DNA of 64,000 nucleotides, taken from positions 124,001 to 188,000 of the forward strand of contig CAWIOP010000005.1 in assembly GCA_963837755.1 (NCBI GenBank), written 5' to 3'. Below, one piece after another: positions 43,666-52,398 of the stretch. Below the pieces are notes generated by a model that was not told where the DNA came from, searched no databases, and worked only from the letters and a program-made list of their open reading frames with translations. Source of the stretch: JADGHX01 sp963837755. Lineage in GTDB: Bacteria > Pseudomonadota > Gammaproteobacteria > Steroidobacterales > Steroidobacteraceae. The translations under genes were made by a program, and so were the position numbers. Position 1 is the first letter of the stretch. Each line of letters opens with the position of its first letter.

Positions 43666-44214
43666 TCAGTCGATGACGTGAACCGTGCTCGCCTGCGGGC
43701 CTTTTTCGCCCTGCTCTTCCGCGAAGCGCACCGCCACGCCGGTCGTGAGCTTTTCGAACGGCCGGCCGAGCACGCTATGACGATGAAAGTAGATGAGCCG
43801 ACCATCGTCGGTCTCGATGCGTCCGAAGTTCTCGTCAGGGCGCAGCTCGCAGATGCGACCCTGCGGCAGGTCGACATGCGTCTTCACCTGCTGAGACCGT
43901 TCGCGCTCATAGTCCTGAAGCTTCCGTTTTGCAGCCCGGAACGCATCTCGTAGCGCGACGTAGACGTCCTCGTGAGAGTGGTCGGACGGATGCGTCTGTC
44001 GGATGGTGATCTCCCGGCCCGGCACCGTGAGATCGATGGTGACCTCGAACAACCGGCCCTGGTGCTGGTGCTGGTGTGGCGCTTGCACGATGACGTGGCA
44101 GCGCATGATCTGCGTGCTGAACTTCTCGAGCCGCTGCGCAAGCTCCTGAATGCGGGTCTCGAGCGCTGGCGATGAGTCCATGTGACGAAGCGTCACCTGT
44201 AGCGGGAGTTGCAT
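43666..44214 (-). CDS. Ribosome hibernation factor (HPF/RaiA) fused to a cold-shock-like domain
   Basis: A 182-residue protein. Residues 1-105 are an HPF/RaiA (sigma-54 modulation) domain: LRHMDSSPALETRIQELAQR, then ITIRQTHPSDHSHEDVYVALRDAF. Residues 120-182 resemble a cold-shock OB fold: GRICELRPDENFGRIETDDG, then YFHRHSVLG. HPF binds the 30S decoding site and silences ribosomes in stasis, and the added domain may bind RNA. The ATG at 44214 follows AGGAGG at ideal distance. Divergent from the flavodoxin gene. Confidence 0.87.
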   Translation of the reverse strand: MQLPLQVTLRHMDSSPALETRIQELAQRLEKFSTQIMRCHVIVQAPHQHQHQGRLFEVTIDLTVPGREITIRQTHPSDHSHEDVYVALRDAFRAAKRKLQDYERERSQQVKTHVDLPQGRICELRPDENFGRIETDDGRLIYFHRHSVLGRPFEKLTTGVAVRFAEEQGEKGPQASTVHVID

Positions 44215-44467
44215 GGCTTGTTTGTCCTCCTGGTAATCGGGTTTTTTCTGCGTTTGTCTTCCTGCGCCAGATATCGCCACGTCAGGCGCGTTCAGGCAAT
44301 GCGTATGATTGCCGGACACTGCGTAACATTCCTGATCCTGGACGCTGCGTGAGTGGTCATGCGCGAGTTACGTACAACCGCGCAGCCGGCTCGGGACTTG
44401 AGCGCATCGTAAGAACATCCGGGCGAGCGCACGCTTGCTCGAGGCAGGCAGATGAGAAGGACTGGAC
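44215..44467. other. Divergent promoter region between HPF and flavodoxin genes
   Basis: About 250 bases holding the control regions of both the HPF-CSD gene and the flavodoxin-acetyl-CoA synthetase-PDH run. It includes the AGGAGG site for HPF near its right-hand ATG. I looked for FNR-type TTGAT-N4-ATCAA and found no good match. No small gene is apparent. Confidence 0.4.
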
Positions 44468-45004
44468 ATGACAGCCGAGAAACGAATTCTGGTGGTCTGC
44501 TACTCGTTGACCGGCAATACCGAGCGGGTGGCGCGGGATGTCGCAACACGTCTCGATGCCGACCTCGAGAGGATCCACGACAAAAAGAACAGGCGAGGGT
44601 TCTTCGCCTATCTGGGCGCGGCGCTCGACAGCGGGCGCGAGCGGCCAGCGCAAATTGCCGACGTCGGCAGATTCCCGAACGAGTACGCGTTGACCATCAT
44701 CGGTACACCGGTGTGGGCGGGGAAGATGACACCTGCCGTGCGCGCGTATCTGCGCATGGTGCACGGTAAATTGAATGAAGTGGCGTTCTTCACGACCTCC
44801 GGTTCCACGGGTGCGGAGAAGATCGTGCCTGCGATGGAAGCGCTCGCGGGCCGAAAAGCGATTACGTTTACAGGATTCAATGGCCGCGAGCTGAAATCCG
44901 CGGCTCTCTACGATGAGAAGTTGTCGGCATTCGTCAAGAAGCTTCAGAGCGCAGGCCCATCCCGGATCTCGCCGGATGATTTCTCTGCGCATTCTTACGC
45001 CTAG
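44468..45004 (+). CDS. Flavodoxin-like protein
   Basis: A 178-residue FMN-binding protein. The phosphate loop is SLTGNTERVAR (residues 13-23), and TIIGTPVWAGKMTPAVRAYL carries the flavin-ring contact region. Such proteins act as low-potential electron carriers or quinone reductases. It is the first gene of the run leading to acetyl-CoA synthetase and PDH, with a 9-base gap to the next gene. Confidence 0.85.
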   Translation: MTAEKRILVVCYSLTGNTERVARDVATRLDADLERIHDKKNRRGFFAYLGAALDSGRERPAQIADVGRFPNEYALTIIGTPVWAGKMTPAVRAYLRMVHGKLNEVAFFTTSGSTGAEKIVPAMEALAGRKAITFTGFNGRELKSAALYDEKLSAFVKKLQSAGPSRISPDDFSAHSYA

Positions 45005-45013
45005 GATAGCCGC

Positions 45014-46810
45014 GTGGCGCAAGACTCCGGTTCCATGAAGCCGACGAGCTTCCCCACCATTCACAAGAGCGGTCCGCACGAGCCCGTCGTTGCGCCGAAC
45101 ATGCCTTCGTACGCGCACGAGCGGCAGCGCTTCGAATGGAGTGCCGCACGGGCGCGGCTCAGCGGCGGCCCGGACGCCGGCATCAATATCGCGCGCGAAG
45201 CGCTCGACCGACAGGTTGCAGCGGGTCTGGGCGCGCATCTTGCCGTGCGTTACATCGATCGGAACGGTGTGCGGACGGACTTCACATACGAATCGCTGAT
45301 GCGTGCAGCGAATCGCTGCGCCAACGTGCTCCACGAGATCGGCCTCGCACGGGGCGAGCGGGTCTTCAGTCTGCTTGGGCGGGGGCCGACGTTGCACATT
45401 GCGGCGCTCGGCACGATGAAGGCCGGGATGGTGTTCTGTCCGCTCTTCTCGGCCTTTGGGCCGGAGCCCGTTCGCACACGCCTCGAGCTTGGCGAGGCGT
45501 CGGTGTTGATCACGACCGATGTTTTCTACGAACGCAAAGTCGCCGCCATCCGCCCGCAGCTACCGAAACTCAAACACGTCTTCATCGTCGCGAGCCCCGG
45601 GCGCGAACTGCCGCCGGGCGCTCACGATTTCGAGACGATGCTCGCCGCAGCGTCGGACGAATTCACCACCGCGCAGACCAGAGACGAAGACATTGCGCTG
45701 TTGCACTTCACTAGCGGGACCACCGGGAAGCCGAAGGGCGTGTTGCACGCTCACGCGGCGGTTCTGGCTCATCATCTTACGGCCAGGCTCGCGCTCGACC
45801 TTCAGGCCACCGATCGTTACTGGTGCACGGCAGACCCGGGCTGGGTCACCGGAATGACATACGGAGTGATTGCGCCGCTCACGTGCGGCGTGACGTCGAT
45901 GGTCGACCAGGAGGAGTTCGACCCCGAGCGCTGGTACCGCCTGCTTGCGGAAGAAAGCATCACCGTGTGGTACACCGCGCCCACCGCCATCCGCATGCTC
46001 ATGAAGGCCGGCACGGAGCTGGCCCGCGCTCAGGCTTATCCCAAGCTGCGTTTCCTGGCGAGCGTCGGGGAGCCGCTCAATCCCGAAGCGGTCGTCTGGG
46101 GCCTCGAAGCATTCGGGCTGCCGTTTCACGACAACTGGTGGCAGACGGAGACCGGCGCGATCATGGTTGCGAACTTCGCGAGCGTCGACATCAAACCGGG
46201 ATCCATGGGCTTGCCCTTCCCGGGAATCGAGGCGGCGATCGTCCAGCGCGTCTCAGAGAGCGCGGCCGAGGTCGTTGTTGCGCCGGACGACACGGTTGGC
46301 GAGCTTGCGCTGAAGGCCGGTTGGCCCTCGATGTTCCGCGGCTACCTGAACAACGAGGCGAAGTACCGCGAGTGCTTCGCAGGGGATTGGTACCTTTCCG
46401 GCGACCTTGCCCGGCGCGACGCGGACGGCTACTTCTGGTTCGTCGGTCGGGCGGACGACGTGATCAAATCCGCGGGGCACCTGATCAGCCCGTTCGAAGT
46501 GGAGAGTGTGCTGCTCTCTCACCCTGCCGTCGCCCAGGCGGGCGTCATTGGCGTGCCGGACCCGGTGTCGGGTGCGAGCGTCAAGGCCTTCGTCGAGCTG
46601 AAGCCCGGCTCGCAGGCCAGTGTGCAGCTTCGACAGGAGTTGCTTGCGCATGCTCGGCGCCGGCTCGGCGCAGCCGTGGCGCCGCGAGACCTTGCGTTCA
46701 TAGAGAGCCTGCCGCGCACGCGCAGTGGCAAGATCATGCGACGCGTGCTGCGCGCACGCGAGCTTGGGCTGCCCGAAGGCGATTTGTCGACACTGGAGGG
46801 GGGCGCTTGA
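45014..46810 (+). CDS. AMP-forming acetyl-CoA synthetase-like acyl-CoA ligase
   Basis: A 598-residue adenylate-forming ligase. Motifs: LLHFTSGTTGKPKGVLHAH (ATP loop), WWQTETGAIM, YLSGDLARRDADGYFWFVGR and the C-terminal catalytic Lys in PRTRSGKIMRRVLRA. It resembles the acetate-CoA ligases of the AcsA type, making acetyl-CoA via acetyl-AMP. The GTG at 45014 has AGGA at good distance. MKPTSFP at 45035 is an alternative. Its TGA overlaps the PDH E1alpha ATG (TGATG), so acetyl-CoA formation from acetate and pyruvate is co-expressed. Confidence 0.88.
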   Translation: MAQDSGSMKPTSFPTIHKSGPHEPVVAPNMPSYAHERQRFEWSAARARLSGGPDAGINIAREALDRQVAAGLGAHLAVRYIDRNGVRTDFTYESLMRAANRCANVLHEIGLARGERVFSLLGRGPTLHIAALGTMKAGMVFCPLFSAFGPEPVRTRLELGEASVLITTDVFYERKVAAIRPQLPKLKHVFIVASPGRELPPGAHDFETMLAAASDEFTTAQTRDEDIALLHFTSGTTGKPKGVLHAHAAVLAHHLTARLALDLQATDRYWCTADPGWVTGMTYGVIAPLTCGVTSMVDQEEFDPERWYRLLAEESITVWYTAPTAIRMLMKAGTELARAQAYPKLRFLASVGEPLNPEAVVWGLEAFGLPFHDNWWQTETGAIMVANFASVDIKPGSMGLPFPGIEAAIVQRVSESAAEVVVAPDDTVGELALKAGWPSMFRGYLNNEAKYRECFAGDWYLSGDLARRDADGYFWFVGRADDVIKSAGHLISPFEVESVLLSHPAVAQAGVIGVPDPVSGASVKAFVELKPGSQASVQLRQELLAHARRRLGAAVAPRDLAFIESLPRTRSGKIMRRVLRARELGLPEGDLSTLEGGA

Positions 46811-47799
46811 TGGCAACGGCCGACACCAGCGCAGCCGCACGCGAGCACGCGCTGCGCATACTCGGGCAGATGCTGCGCATCCGCCAGTTCGAGGATCGCT
46901 GCGCACAGCTCTACACCGAACAGAAGATCCGCGGCTTTCTGCATCTCTACAATGGCGAAGAAGCCGTCGCCGTCGGCGTCATGCAGGCTCTCGAACCGCA
47001 AGACTCCGTGGTGGCGACCTATCGCGAGCACGGTCACGCGCTCGCCCGCGGTGTGCCGATGAACGCGCTGATGGCGGAGATGTATGGCCGGCGCACCGGC
47101 TCGAGCGGCGGTCGCGGTGGCTCCATGCATGTGTTCGATGTCGCCCGGCGGTTCTATGGCGGCAACGCGATCGTGGGCGGCGGCCTGCCGATAGCCGTTG
47201 GACTTGCTCTCGCGGAGAAGCTCGAGAAGCGTCATGGGGTGGCCACGTGTTTCTTTGGCGAAGGCGCGGTCGCCGAGGGTGAGTTTCACGAAACGTTGAA
47301 TCTCGCGGCCCTGTGGCGTCTGCCCGTTCTGTTCGTGTGCGAGAACAACTTGTACGCAATGGGCACGGCGCTCGCCCGTTCGGAATCCGTGACCGACATT
47401 CGGGCCAAGGCAGCGTCGTACGGCATGCCGGCGGCCGCTCTCGATGGCATGGATGTGCTCGCGGTGGAATCCGCGGCACGGCAGTCGGTAGAGGCAATAC
47501 GCGGCGGTGCCGGGCCGCAGTTCCTCGAGTGCCGCACTTATCGTCTTCGGGCCCACTCGATGTTCGATGCGCAGCTCTATCGAGACAAGGCCGAAGTGGA
47601 AGAGTGGCGCAAGCGCGGCCCGCTCATCACCTTCACTACACGCTGCAAGTCGCAGGGGCTCATCACGGAAGAAGACTTCCTGCGGCTCGAGCGCGAGGCC
47701 AACGCAGAAGTGGACGCAGCAGTGGCATTTGCGGACGGCTCCGAGTGGGAGCCATTGGCCGATCTGGAACGGTTCGTGTATGCGGAGCCCAGAGCATGA
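46810..47799 (+). CDS. Pyruvate dehydrogenase-type E1 component, alpha subunit
   Basis: A 329-residue thiamine-diphosphate enzyme subunit. Landmarks: QFEDRCAQLYTEQKIRGFLH, YREHGHALARGVP, GSMHVFDVARRFYGGNAIVG, and the cofactor-binding GEGAVAEGEFHETLNLA ending near ENNLYAMGT. Together with the beta subunit it decarboxylates a 2-oxo acid, most likely pyruvate (an acetoin dehydrogenase is the alternative). The ATG overlaps the ligase stop, and its own stop overlaps the E1beta ATG. Confidence 0.92.
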   Translation: MATADTSAAAREHALRILGQMLRIRQFEDRCAQLYTEQKIRGFLHLYNGEEAVAVGVMQALEPQDSVVATYREHGHALARGVPMNALMAEMYGRRTGSSGGRGGSMHVFDVARRFYGGNAIVGGGLPIAVGLALAEKLEKRHGVATCFFGEGAVAEGEFHETLNLAALWRLPVLFVCENNLYAMGTALARSESVTDIRAKAASYGMPAAALDGMDVLAVESAARQSVEAIRGGAGPQFLECRTYRLRAHSMFDAQLYRDKAEVEEWRKRGPLITFTTRCKSQGLITEEDFLRLEREANAEVDAAVAFADGSEWEPLADLERFVYAEPRA

Positions 47800-48800
47800 G
47801 CGCGACCGAAGATGCTCCGCAGCGAATGACTTATCGCGAGGCTTTGCGGGAAGGATTGCGAGAGGCGCTCCACGACGACCCGCGCGTGTTTCTCATGGGC
47901 GAGGATGTCGGGCGCTACGGCGGGTGTTATGCGGTGACGAAGTCGTTGCTCACCGAATTCGGCGAGGAGCGCATCCGCGATACGCCGCTGTCCGAATCCG
48001 CTTTCGTCGGCGCTGGAATTGGCGCGGCGCTCGGCGGCGTGCGCCCGATCGTGGAAATCATGACGGTCAATTTCAGCCTGCTGGCGCTCGATCAGATTCT
48101 CAACAACGCCGCCACGCTCTGCCACATGTCGGCAGGCCAATGCCCGGTGCCGCTCGTCATTCGCATGTCCACCGGTGCGGGTCGGCAACTCGCCGCGCAG
48201 CACTCGCACAGCTTCGAAGGCTGGTATGCGCATATTCCAGGGTTGCGGATCGTGGCGCCGGCCACCATCGACGACGCACGCGGCATGCTGCGCGCGGCCC
48301 TGCGTTGCCCCGACCCTGTGCTGATCTTCGAGCACATCGGGCTGCTCAATATGGAAGGCGAGCTCACAGGCGCCGCTGCGCAGGCAGACATCGACCGGGC
48401 CGCAGTCCGGCGGCCGGGCCGGGATATCACGGTGCTCAGCTACGGCGCGAGTGTCTATAAGTGCCTCGAGGCGGCCGCCCAGCTCGCAACCGAAGGCATT
48501 GAGCTCGAGGTGGTCGACCTGCGAACCCTCCGGCCGCTCGATGATGCGCTGATCATGCAGTCCGTGCGGCGAACGCATCGCGCGCTCATCGTCGATGAAG
48601 GCTGGCGCAGCGGCGGAATATCGGGCGAGCTCGCGATGCGGATCATGGAGCAGGCGTTCTTCGAGCTCGACGCGCCGGTCGCGCGGGTGTGCACGGCGGA
48701 AGTTCCGATTCCCTACCCGAAGCACCTGGAGGATGCAGCGTTGCCCAGTGTCGCGAAGATCGTAGCCGCTGCGCGCACAATGGTGTCGCGTGAGTCGTGA
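47796..48800 (+). CDS. Pyruvate dehydrogenase-type E1 component, beta subunit
   Basis: A 334-residue partner of E1alpha. It begins with MTYREALREGLREAL and GEDVGRYGGCYAVTKSL, then TPLSESAFVGAGIGAALGG, HSFEGWYAHIPGLRIVAPAT and EGWRSGGISGE. ATGA overlap with E1alpha at its start and an 11-base overlap with E2 at its end show tight coupling. The two-subunit E1 differs from the single-chain AceE of many gammaproteobacteria, so this looks like a second, specialised complex. Confidence 0.93.
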   Translation: MSATEDAPQRMTYREALREGLREALHDDPRVFLMGEDVGRYGGCYAVTKSLLTEFGEERIRDTPLSESAFVGAGIGAALGGVRPIVEIMTVNFSLLALDQILNNAATLCHMSAGQCPVPLVIRMSTGAGRQLAAQHSHSFEGWYAHIPGLRIVAPATIDDARGMLRAALRCPDPVLIFEHIGLLNMEGELTGAAAQADIDRAAVRRPGRDITVLSYGASVYKCLEAAAQLATEGIELEVVDLRTLRPLDDALIMQSVRRTHRALIVDEGWRSGGISGELAMRIMEQAFFELDAPVARVCTAEVPIPYPKHLEDAALPSVAKIVAAARTMVSRES

Positions 48801-49983
48801 GTTCCGCATGCCCTCTCTGGGCGCCGACATGGAGGCGGGAACGCTCGTGGAATGGCGCGTGCAGCCGGGCACGAAAGTCCATCGCGGCGACGTCGTTGCG
48901 CTGGTCGAGACCGAGAAGGGCATCATCGATATCGAGTCGTTCGAAGGTGGGGTCGTGGAGCGATTGACGGTGCAGCCGGGCACGCGCGTGCCTGTCGGCA
49001 CGCCTATGGCCTTGTTCGAGGGGGCGCCCGCAGCGCCGGCCACTGGCGAAGTTCCGCCGCTGGCTGCCGCGCAGCCTTCGCCCGCTGTTCCCGCGCCCAT
49101 TAGCGCTGAGCATCCGGCTGCTCCGCCGATGCCGGCGGTAAAGCAACCCGGCGCGCGCGCGCGCGTGTCACCCGCTGCCCGTGCGCGGGCAGCGGCGCTT
49201 GGCATCGAGATGGACAGTGTGCGCGGCACAGGTCCGCAGGGCGTAGTAACGCTACAGGACATCGAGCGCCTCGCAGCGAGCAGGGCGCAACCCGGCGCAG
49301 CACCTGCGGCCGGTGCAGCGCGTTCCGGCATGCGCAACGCGATCGCTGCGTCCATGAGCCGAAGCAAACGCGAGATTCCGCACTACTACCTGCAACTCGC
49401 GATGGATTTTCAGCCTGCCGCGAGCTGGCTCGAAGCGTTCAACCAGGCCCGGCCGGTTCCCGAGCGGGTGCTGACCGCCGTGTTACTCATCAAGGCGGCC
49501 GCGCGCGCCGCCGCCGAGAAACCCGGCTTCAATGGGTATTTCGGAGCGGGAGGATTCGAGCCGTCCCCTTCGGTGCACATGGGCGTGGCGATCGCCCTGC
49601 GAGGCGGCGGTCTCGTCGCACCCGCGATATTCGAGGCGCAGCGAAAGCCGATCACGACGATCATGCGCGAGCTGCAGGATCTCGTCGGCCGCGTTCGGGC
49701 GGGTCACATGCGCAGCAGCGAGATTTCCTCCGCCACGCTGACCGTGACGAGCCTGGGCGATGAGGGAGCGGATGCCGTGTACCCCATCATCTATCCGCCG
49801 CAGGTGGCCATCGTCGGTTTCGGGTCCGTGGTCGAGCGCCCGTGGGTGGTGGATGGGCGGCTGGAGGCGCGGCCCGTGCTGAATCTCACGCTCGCCGCCG
49901 ATCACCGCGTGACCGACGGACGCCAGGGCGCGCAGTTTCTCGCTCGAATCCGTGACTGGCTTTCGAAGCCCGGTGACCTGTGA
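48790..49983 (+). CDS. Dihydrolipoamide acyltransferase (E2) of the PDH-type complex
   Basis: A 397-residue E2. An N-terminal lipoyl domain has Lys in VETEKGIIDIES (about residue 42). An Ala/Pro linker and a peripheral-subunit-binding domain (VSPAARARAAALGIEMDSV) follow. The catalytic domain ends with DHRVTDGRQGAQFL, where the His and Asp are the acetyl-transfer residues. Starts with GTG inside the end of E1beta. No E3 (dihydrolipoamide dehydrogenase) gene lies in the cluster, so it must be shared. The next gene starts by GTGA overlap. Confidence 0.92.
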   Translation: MSREFRMPSLGADMEAGTLVEWRVQPGTKVHRGDVVALVETEKGIIDIESFEGGVVERLTVQPGTRVPVGTPMALFEGAPAAPATGEVPPLAAAQPSPAVPAPISAEHPAAPPMPAVKQPGARARVSPAARARAAALGIEMDSVRGTGPQGVVTLQDIERLAASRAQPGAAPAAGAARSGMRNAIAASMSRSKREIPHYYLQLAMDFQPAASWLEAFNQARPVPERVLTAVLLIKAAARAAAEKPGFNGYFGAGGFEPSPSVHMGVAIALRGGGLVAPAIFEAQRKPITTIMRELQDLVGRVRAGHMRSSEISSATLTVTSLGDEGADAVYPIIYPPQVAIVGFGSVVERPWVVDGRLEARPVLNLTLAADHRVTDGRQGAQFLARIRDWLSKPGDL

Positions 49984-50249
49984 CAGACGCTGCGGATTCC
50001 CCAGGCGCTTCGCTCGAATCGCGCATTCTGGCGCTGCTCGTTGGCGTGGCTCCAGACATTGACCCCGGCGCGGTCCGCCCGGAACTGGACTTCCGCGACC
50101 AGTTCGACTTCGACTCCATGGATCTCTTCAATTTCGCGGCAGCCATCCACACGAGCTTCGGCGTCGATATCCCCGAGCGCGACTATCGCAATCTCATGAG
50201 CCTCGCCAAGTGCGCGGCTTACCTGCGTCGGAATACTCCTCAAGCCTGA
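49980..50249 (+). CDS. Acyl carrier protein at the end of the PDH operon
   Basis: An 89-residue carrier protein. DFRDQFDFDSMDLFNFAAAI contains the DSMD motif, where Ser (about residue 46) takes the phosphopantetheine arm. It starts with GTG overlapping the E2 stop. It is not next to fatty-acid synthesis genes, so it is a dedicated carrier. It could receive acyl groups made by the ligase or E2, or work with the ACP-FAAL-acyltransferase protein at 54602, but there is no direct evidence. Confidence 0.85.
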   Translation: MTDAADSPGASLESRILALLVGVAPDIDPGAVRPELDFRDQFDFDSMDLFNFAAAIHTSFGVDIPERDYRNLMSLAKCAAYLRRNTPQA

Positions 50250-50301
50250 AGTGCGTGATTCGTCCATCGACGCCGCTCGGTTGGCTTGGCACACAGCTAT
50301 G

Positions 50302-50388
50302 GAAAGTCCGAACAGCGTCCCTGAGTTCACTTCGACGCCCCGGCTCCTGACCACAGCAGGCGAGCTCAGGGACGTTATTCAGACTTTC
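50302..50388. repeat. Inverted-repeat element abutting the nrdJ stop codon
   Basis: Arms of 24 bases (50302-50325 and 50365-50388) match with three mismatches around a 39-base loop. The outer end reads GAAAGTCTGAA, shared with the larger element at 59461. The right arm ends exactly at the TAA of the ribonucleotide reductase gene. It lies between convergent genes and may serve as a transcription terminator. Could be a small non-autonomous mobile element (inference). Confidence 0.55.
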
Positions 50389-52227
50389 TTAGTCGCTTTC
50401 CCGAGCCACGTCGCAACAATGCGCGCCGCGCTCCGTTTCCAGACCGGCTGTCGCCGGGAATCGGCCTTCAACCACGGAATTGCGCGCGCCGGCGCGATAC
50501 ACCGTGCAGCCTTTGAGGCCGAGATGGAACGCGGTGCTGAAGATTTCGGCGACGTGCGCTTTCGGGAAATCGCGCGGGAGCGCGATGGTCTTGGAGATGC
50601 CGCCGTCCACGTAGGGTTGTAGCGCGGCCTGCATCAGCAAGTGATCCCGCGCCCTCACGCCGGCAGCGTCAACGAAGTAGTCGGGCAAGGCCACCGAAGG
50701 TTCACGTGCGGATCGCCAAAGCGCGTACGCGTAGCTGGTGGTCTGGAAATTGCGAAACGTTCCGTCGGCGCATGTCACGCGCCGGAACGCTTCGATTCCG
50801 AAGCTCGGCTCGATGCCGCTGCTCACGTTGTGCGCCAGCAGGCTGATGGTGCCGGCAGGGGCAATCGCCGTCAGATGACTGTTGCGGATTCCCGAGCGCC
50901 GGATATCTGCCCGAATTTCGCTCGGGAGCGCACGGATGAACGGCTGCTCCAGATACGCATCGGCCCGGAAGTCTGGAAAGGCTCCCTTCTCACGGGCGAG
51001 CTCTGCGGAGGCTTCGTAGGCAGCATCGCGTATGGTTTGCATGATGCTCGCGGCGGCCGCGCGCGCCGGCTCGCTGTCATAGCGCAGGGTGAGCATCGCC
51101 AGCGCATCGGCGAGGCCGGTAATGCCGAGCCCGATGCGTCGTGACCGGTGCACCTGCTCGTGCTGGCGAAGCAACGGAAACCGCGATACTTCGATGACAT
51201 CGTCCAGGAAGCGCACAGCGAGGCGGGCCGTGACCCGAATGGCGTTGTAGTCGAGCCGGGCGTCCGCGGTGAACGCATCGGACACGAAGGCGGTGAGATT
51301 GATCGAGCCGAGGTTGCAGGCGCCATACGGCGGCAGCGGCTCTTCGCCACAGGGGTTGGTCGCGCTCAGGGATTCGCAGTAGCCGAGATTGTTCGCTTCA
51401 TTGATCCGGTCGATGAAGAGCACGCCCGGTTCGGCCGAGTCGCAGGCGCTGTCGCAAAGCCGCTTCCACAGCTCACGCGCTGGCACCACTCTTTGCACGC
51501 GGCAGGGGACGGGCGATGGGTGCCCGCTCCATGCCCTTTGAACGAGATTCCCCGCGACCCCGGCATCGCGCAGCGGCTGCGTGGGGAACATCAGCGGCCA
51601 CTCGAGATCGTCCTTGACGGCCTGCATGAACGCGTCCGTCACCAGCACGGAAAGATTGAAGTGGCTCAGCACGTCGGGCGTGCGCTTGGCCTCGATGAAT
51701 TCTTCGACGTCCGGATGGTCACAGCGCAGTGTCGCCATCATGGCGCCGCGGCGCGCGCCGGTTGACAGCACCGTGGCGCACATCGCATCCCAAACGTGCA
51801 TGAACGAGATCGGCCCGGAAGCCACCATGCCCGTCGCGCGCGCCCGCGTGCCGCGGGGGCGCAGCGTCGAGAAGTCGTAGCCCACGCCACCTCCCTGCTG
51901 CATGGTGAGCGCACCTTCCTTGAGCGCTTCAAAGATGCCTTCCATCGAATCGTCGATCAGTCCCATGACGAAGCAATTGAAGAGGGTGACGTGGCGAGCC
52001 GTTCCCGCGCCGGCGAGGATCCGGCCCGCGGGAAGGAAGTGGAACGCACCCAGGAGGCTCAGGAAACGCTCACGCCAAATCTCGGTGTCGGGCTCCACGG
52101 CGGCAACGGCGGCGGCGACCCGTTTCCAGGTGTCTTCGATGCTGCCTTCGGGAGGCTCCGCGTCCGGATCCCGATAGCGTGTTTGCCAGATGAATTGCGA
52201 GAGTCTGGTTTCGGAAGTGTCCGTCAC
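50389..52227 (-). CDS. nrdJ: Adenosylcobalamin-dependent (class II) ribonucleotide reductase
   Basis: A 612-residue reductase that makes deoxynucleotides without oxygen, using vitamin B12. Core motifs: LFNCFVMGLIDDS, MQQGGGVGYDFSTLRPRG, STGARRGAMMATL, and the active-site NPCGEEPLPPYGACNLGSIN. KGCTVYR lies near the end, with a terminal Cys pair (HCCDVARE). The GTG at 52227 is chosen because AGGAG lies 6 bases before it. An ATG at 52278 is possible. I see no cobalamin riboswitch upstream. Divergent from the nitroreductase gene. Confidence 0.93.
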   Translation of the reverse strand: MTDTSETRLSQFIWQTRYRDPDAEPPEGSIEDTWKRVAAAVAAVEPDTEIWRERFLSLLGAFHFLPAGRILAGAGTARHVTLFNCFVMGLIDDSMEGIFEALKEGALTMQQGGGVGYDFSTLRPRGTRARATGMVASGPISFMHVWDAMCATVLSTGARRGAMMATLRCDHPDVEEFIEAKRTPDVLSHFNLSVLVTDAFMQAVKDDLEWPLMFPTQPLRDAGVAGNLVQRAWSGHPSPVPCRVQRVVPARELWKRLCDSACDSAEPGVLFIDRINEANNLGYCESLSATNPCGEEPLPPYGACNLGSINLTAFVSDAFTADARLDYNAIRVTARLAVRFLDDVIEVSRFPLLRQHEQVHRSRRIGLGITGLADALAMLTLRYDSEPARAAAASIMQTIRDAAYEASAELAREKGAFPDFRADAYLEQPFIRALPSEIRADIRRSGIRNSHLTAIAPAGTISLLAHNVSSGIEPSFGIEAFRRVTCADGTFRNFQTTSYAYALWRSAREPSVALPDYFVDAAGVRARDHLLMQAALQPYVDGGISKTIALPRDFPKAHVAEIFSTAFHLGLKGCTVYRAGARNSVVEGRFPATAGLETERGAHCCDVARESD

Positions 52228-52398
52228 GAGTAGCTCCTGCGCGGCAAACCCAAATATCTCATTGCACGCTTCGCGCATGAAACGCCGCTACGCGTAGAAA
52301 TGCGCAACATCTGCGGGATGCTACGAATGCACGCTGAAAATCGCGTGTGTGAACCTCCACCGCGCAGTTCCAGACGCTCAGGGCGCAGAGAGGGCAGC

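Noticed and set aside
44215..44467. FNR/ANR-type box controlling the HPF and flavodoxin genes
   Set aside because: No TTGAT-N4-ATCAA match was seen, despite the low-oxygen flavour of the island.
52228..52398. Cobalamin riboswitch upstream of the B12-dependent ribonucleotide reductase
   Set aside because: The 171-base gap is short for this riboswitch class, and I could not find a B12-box-like sequence on the minus strand.
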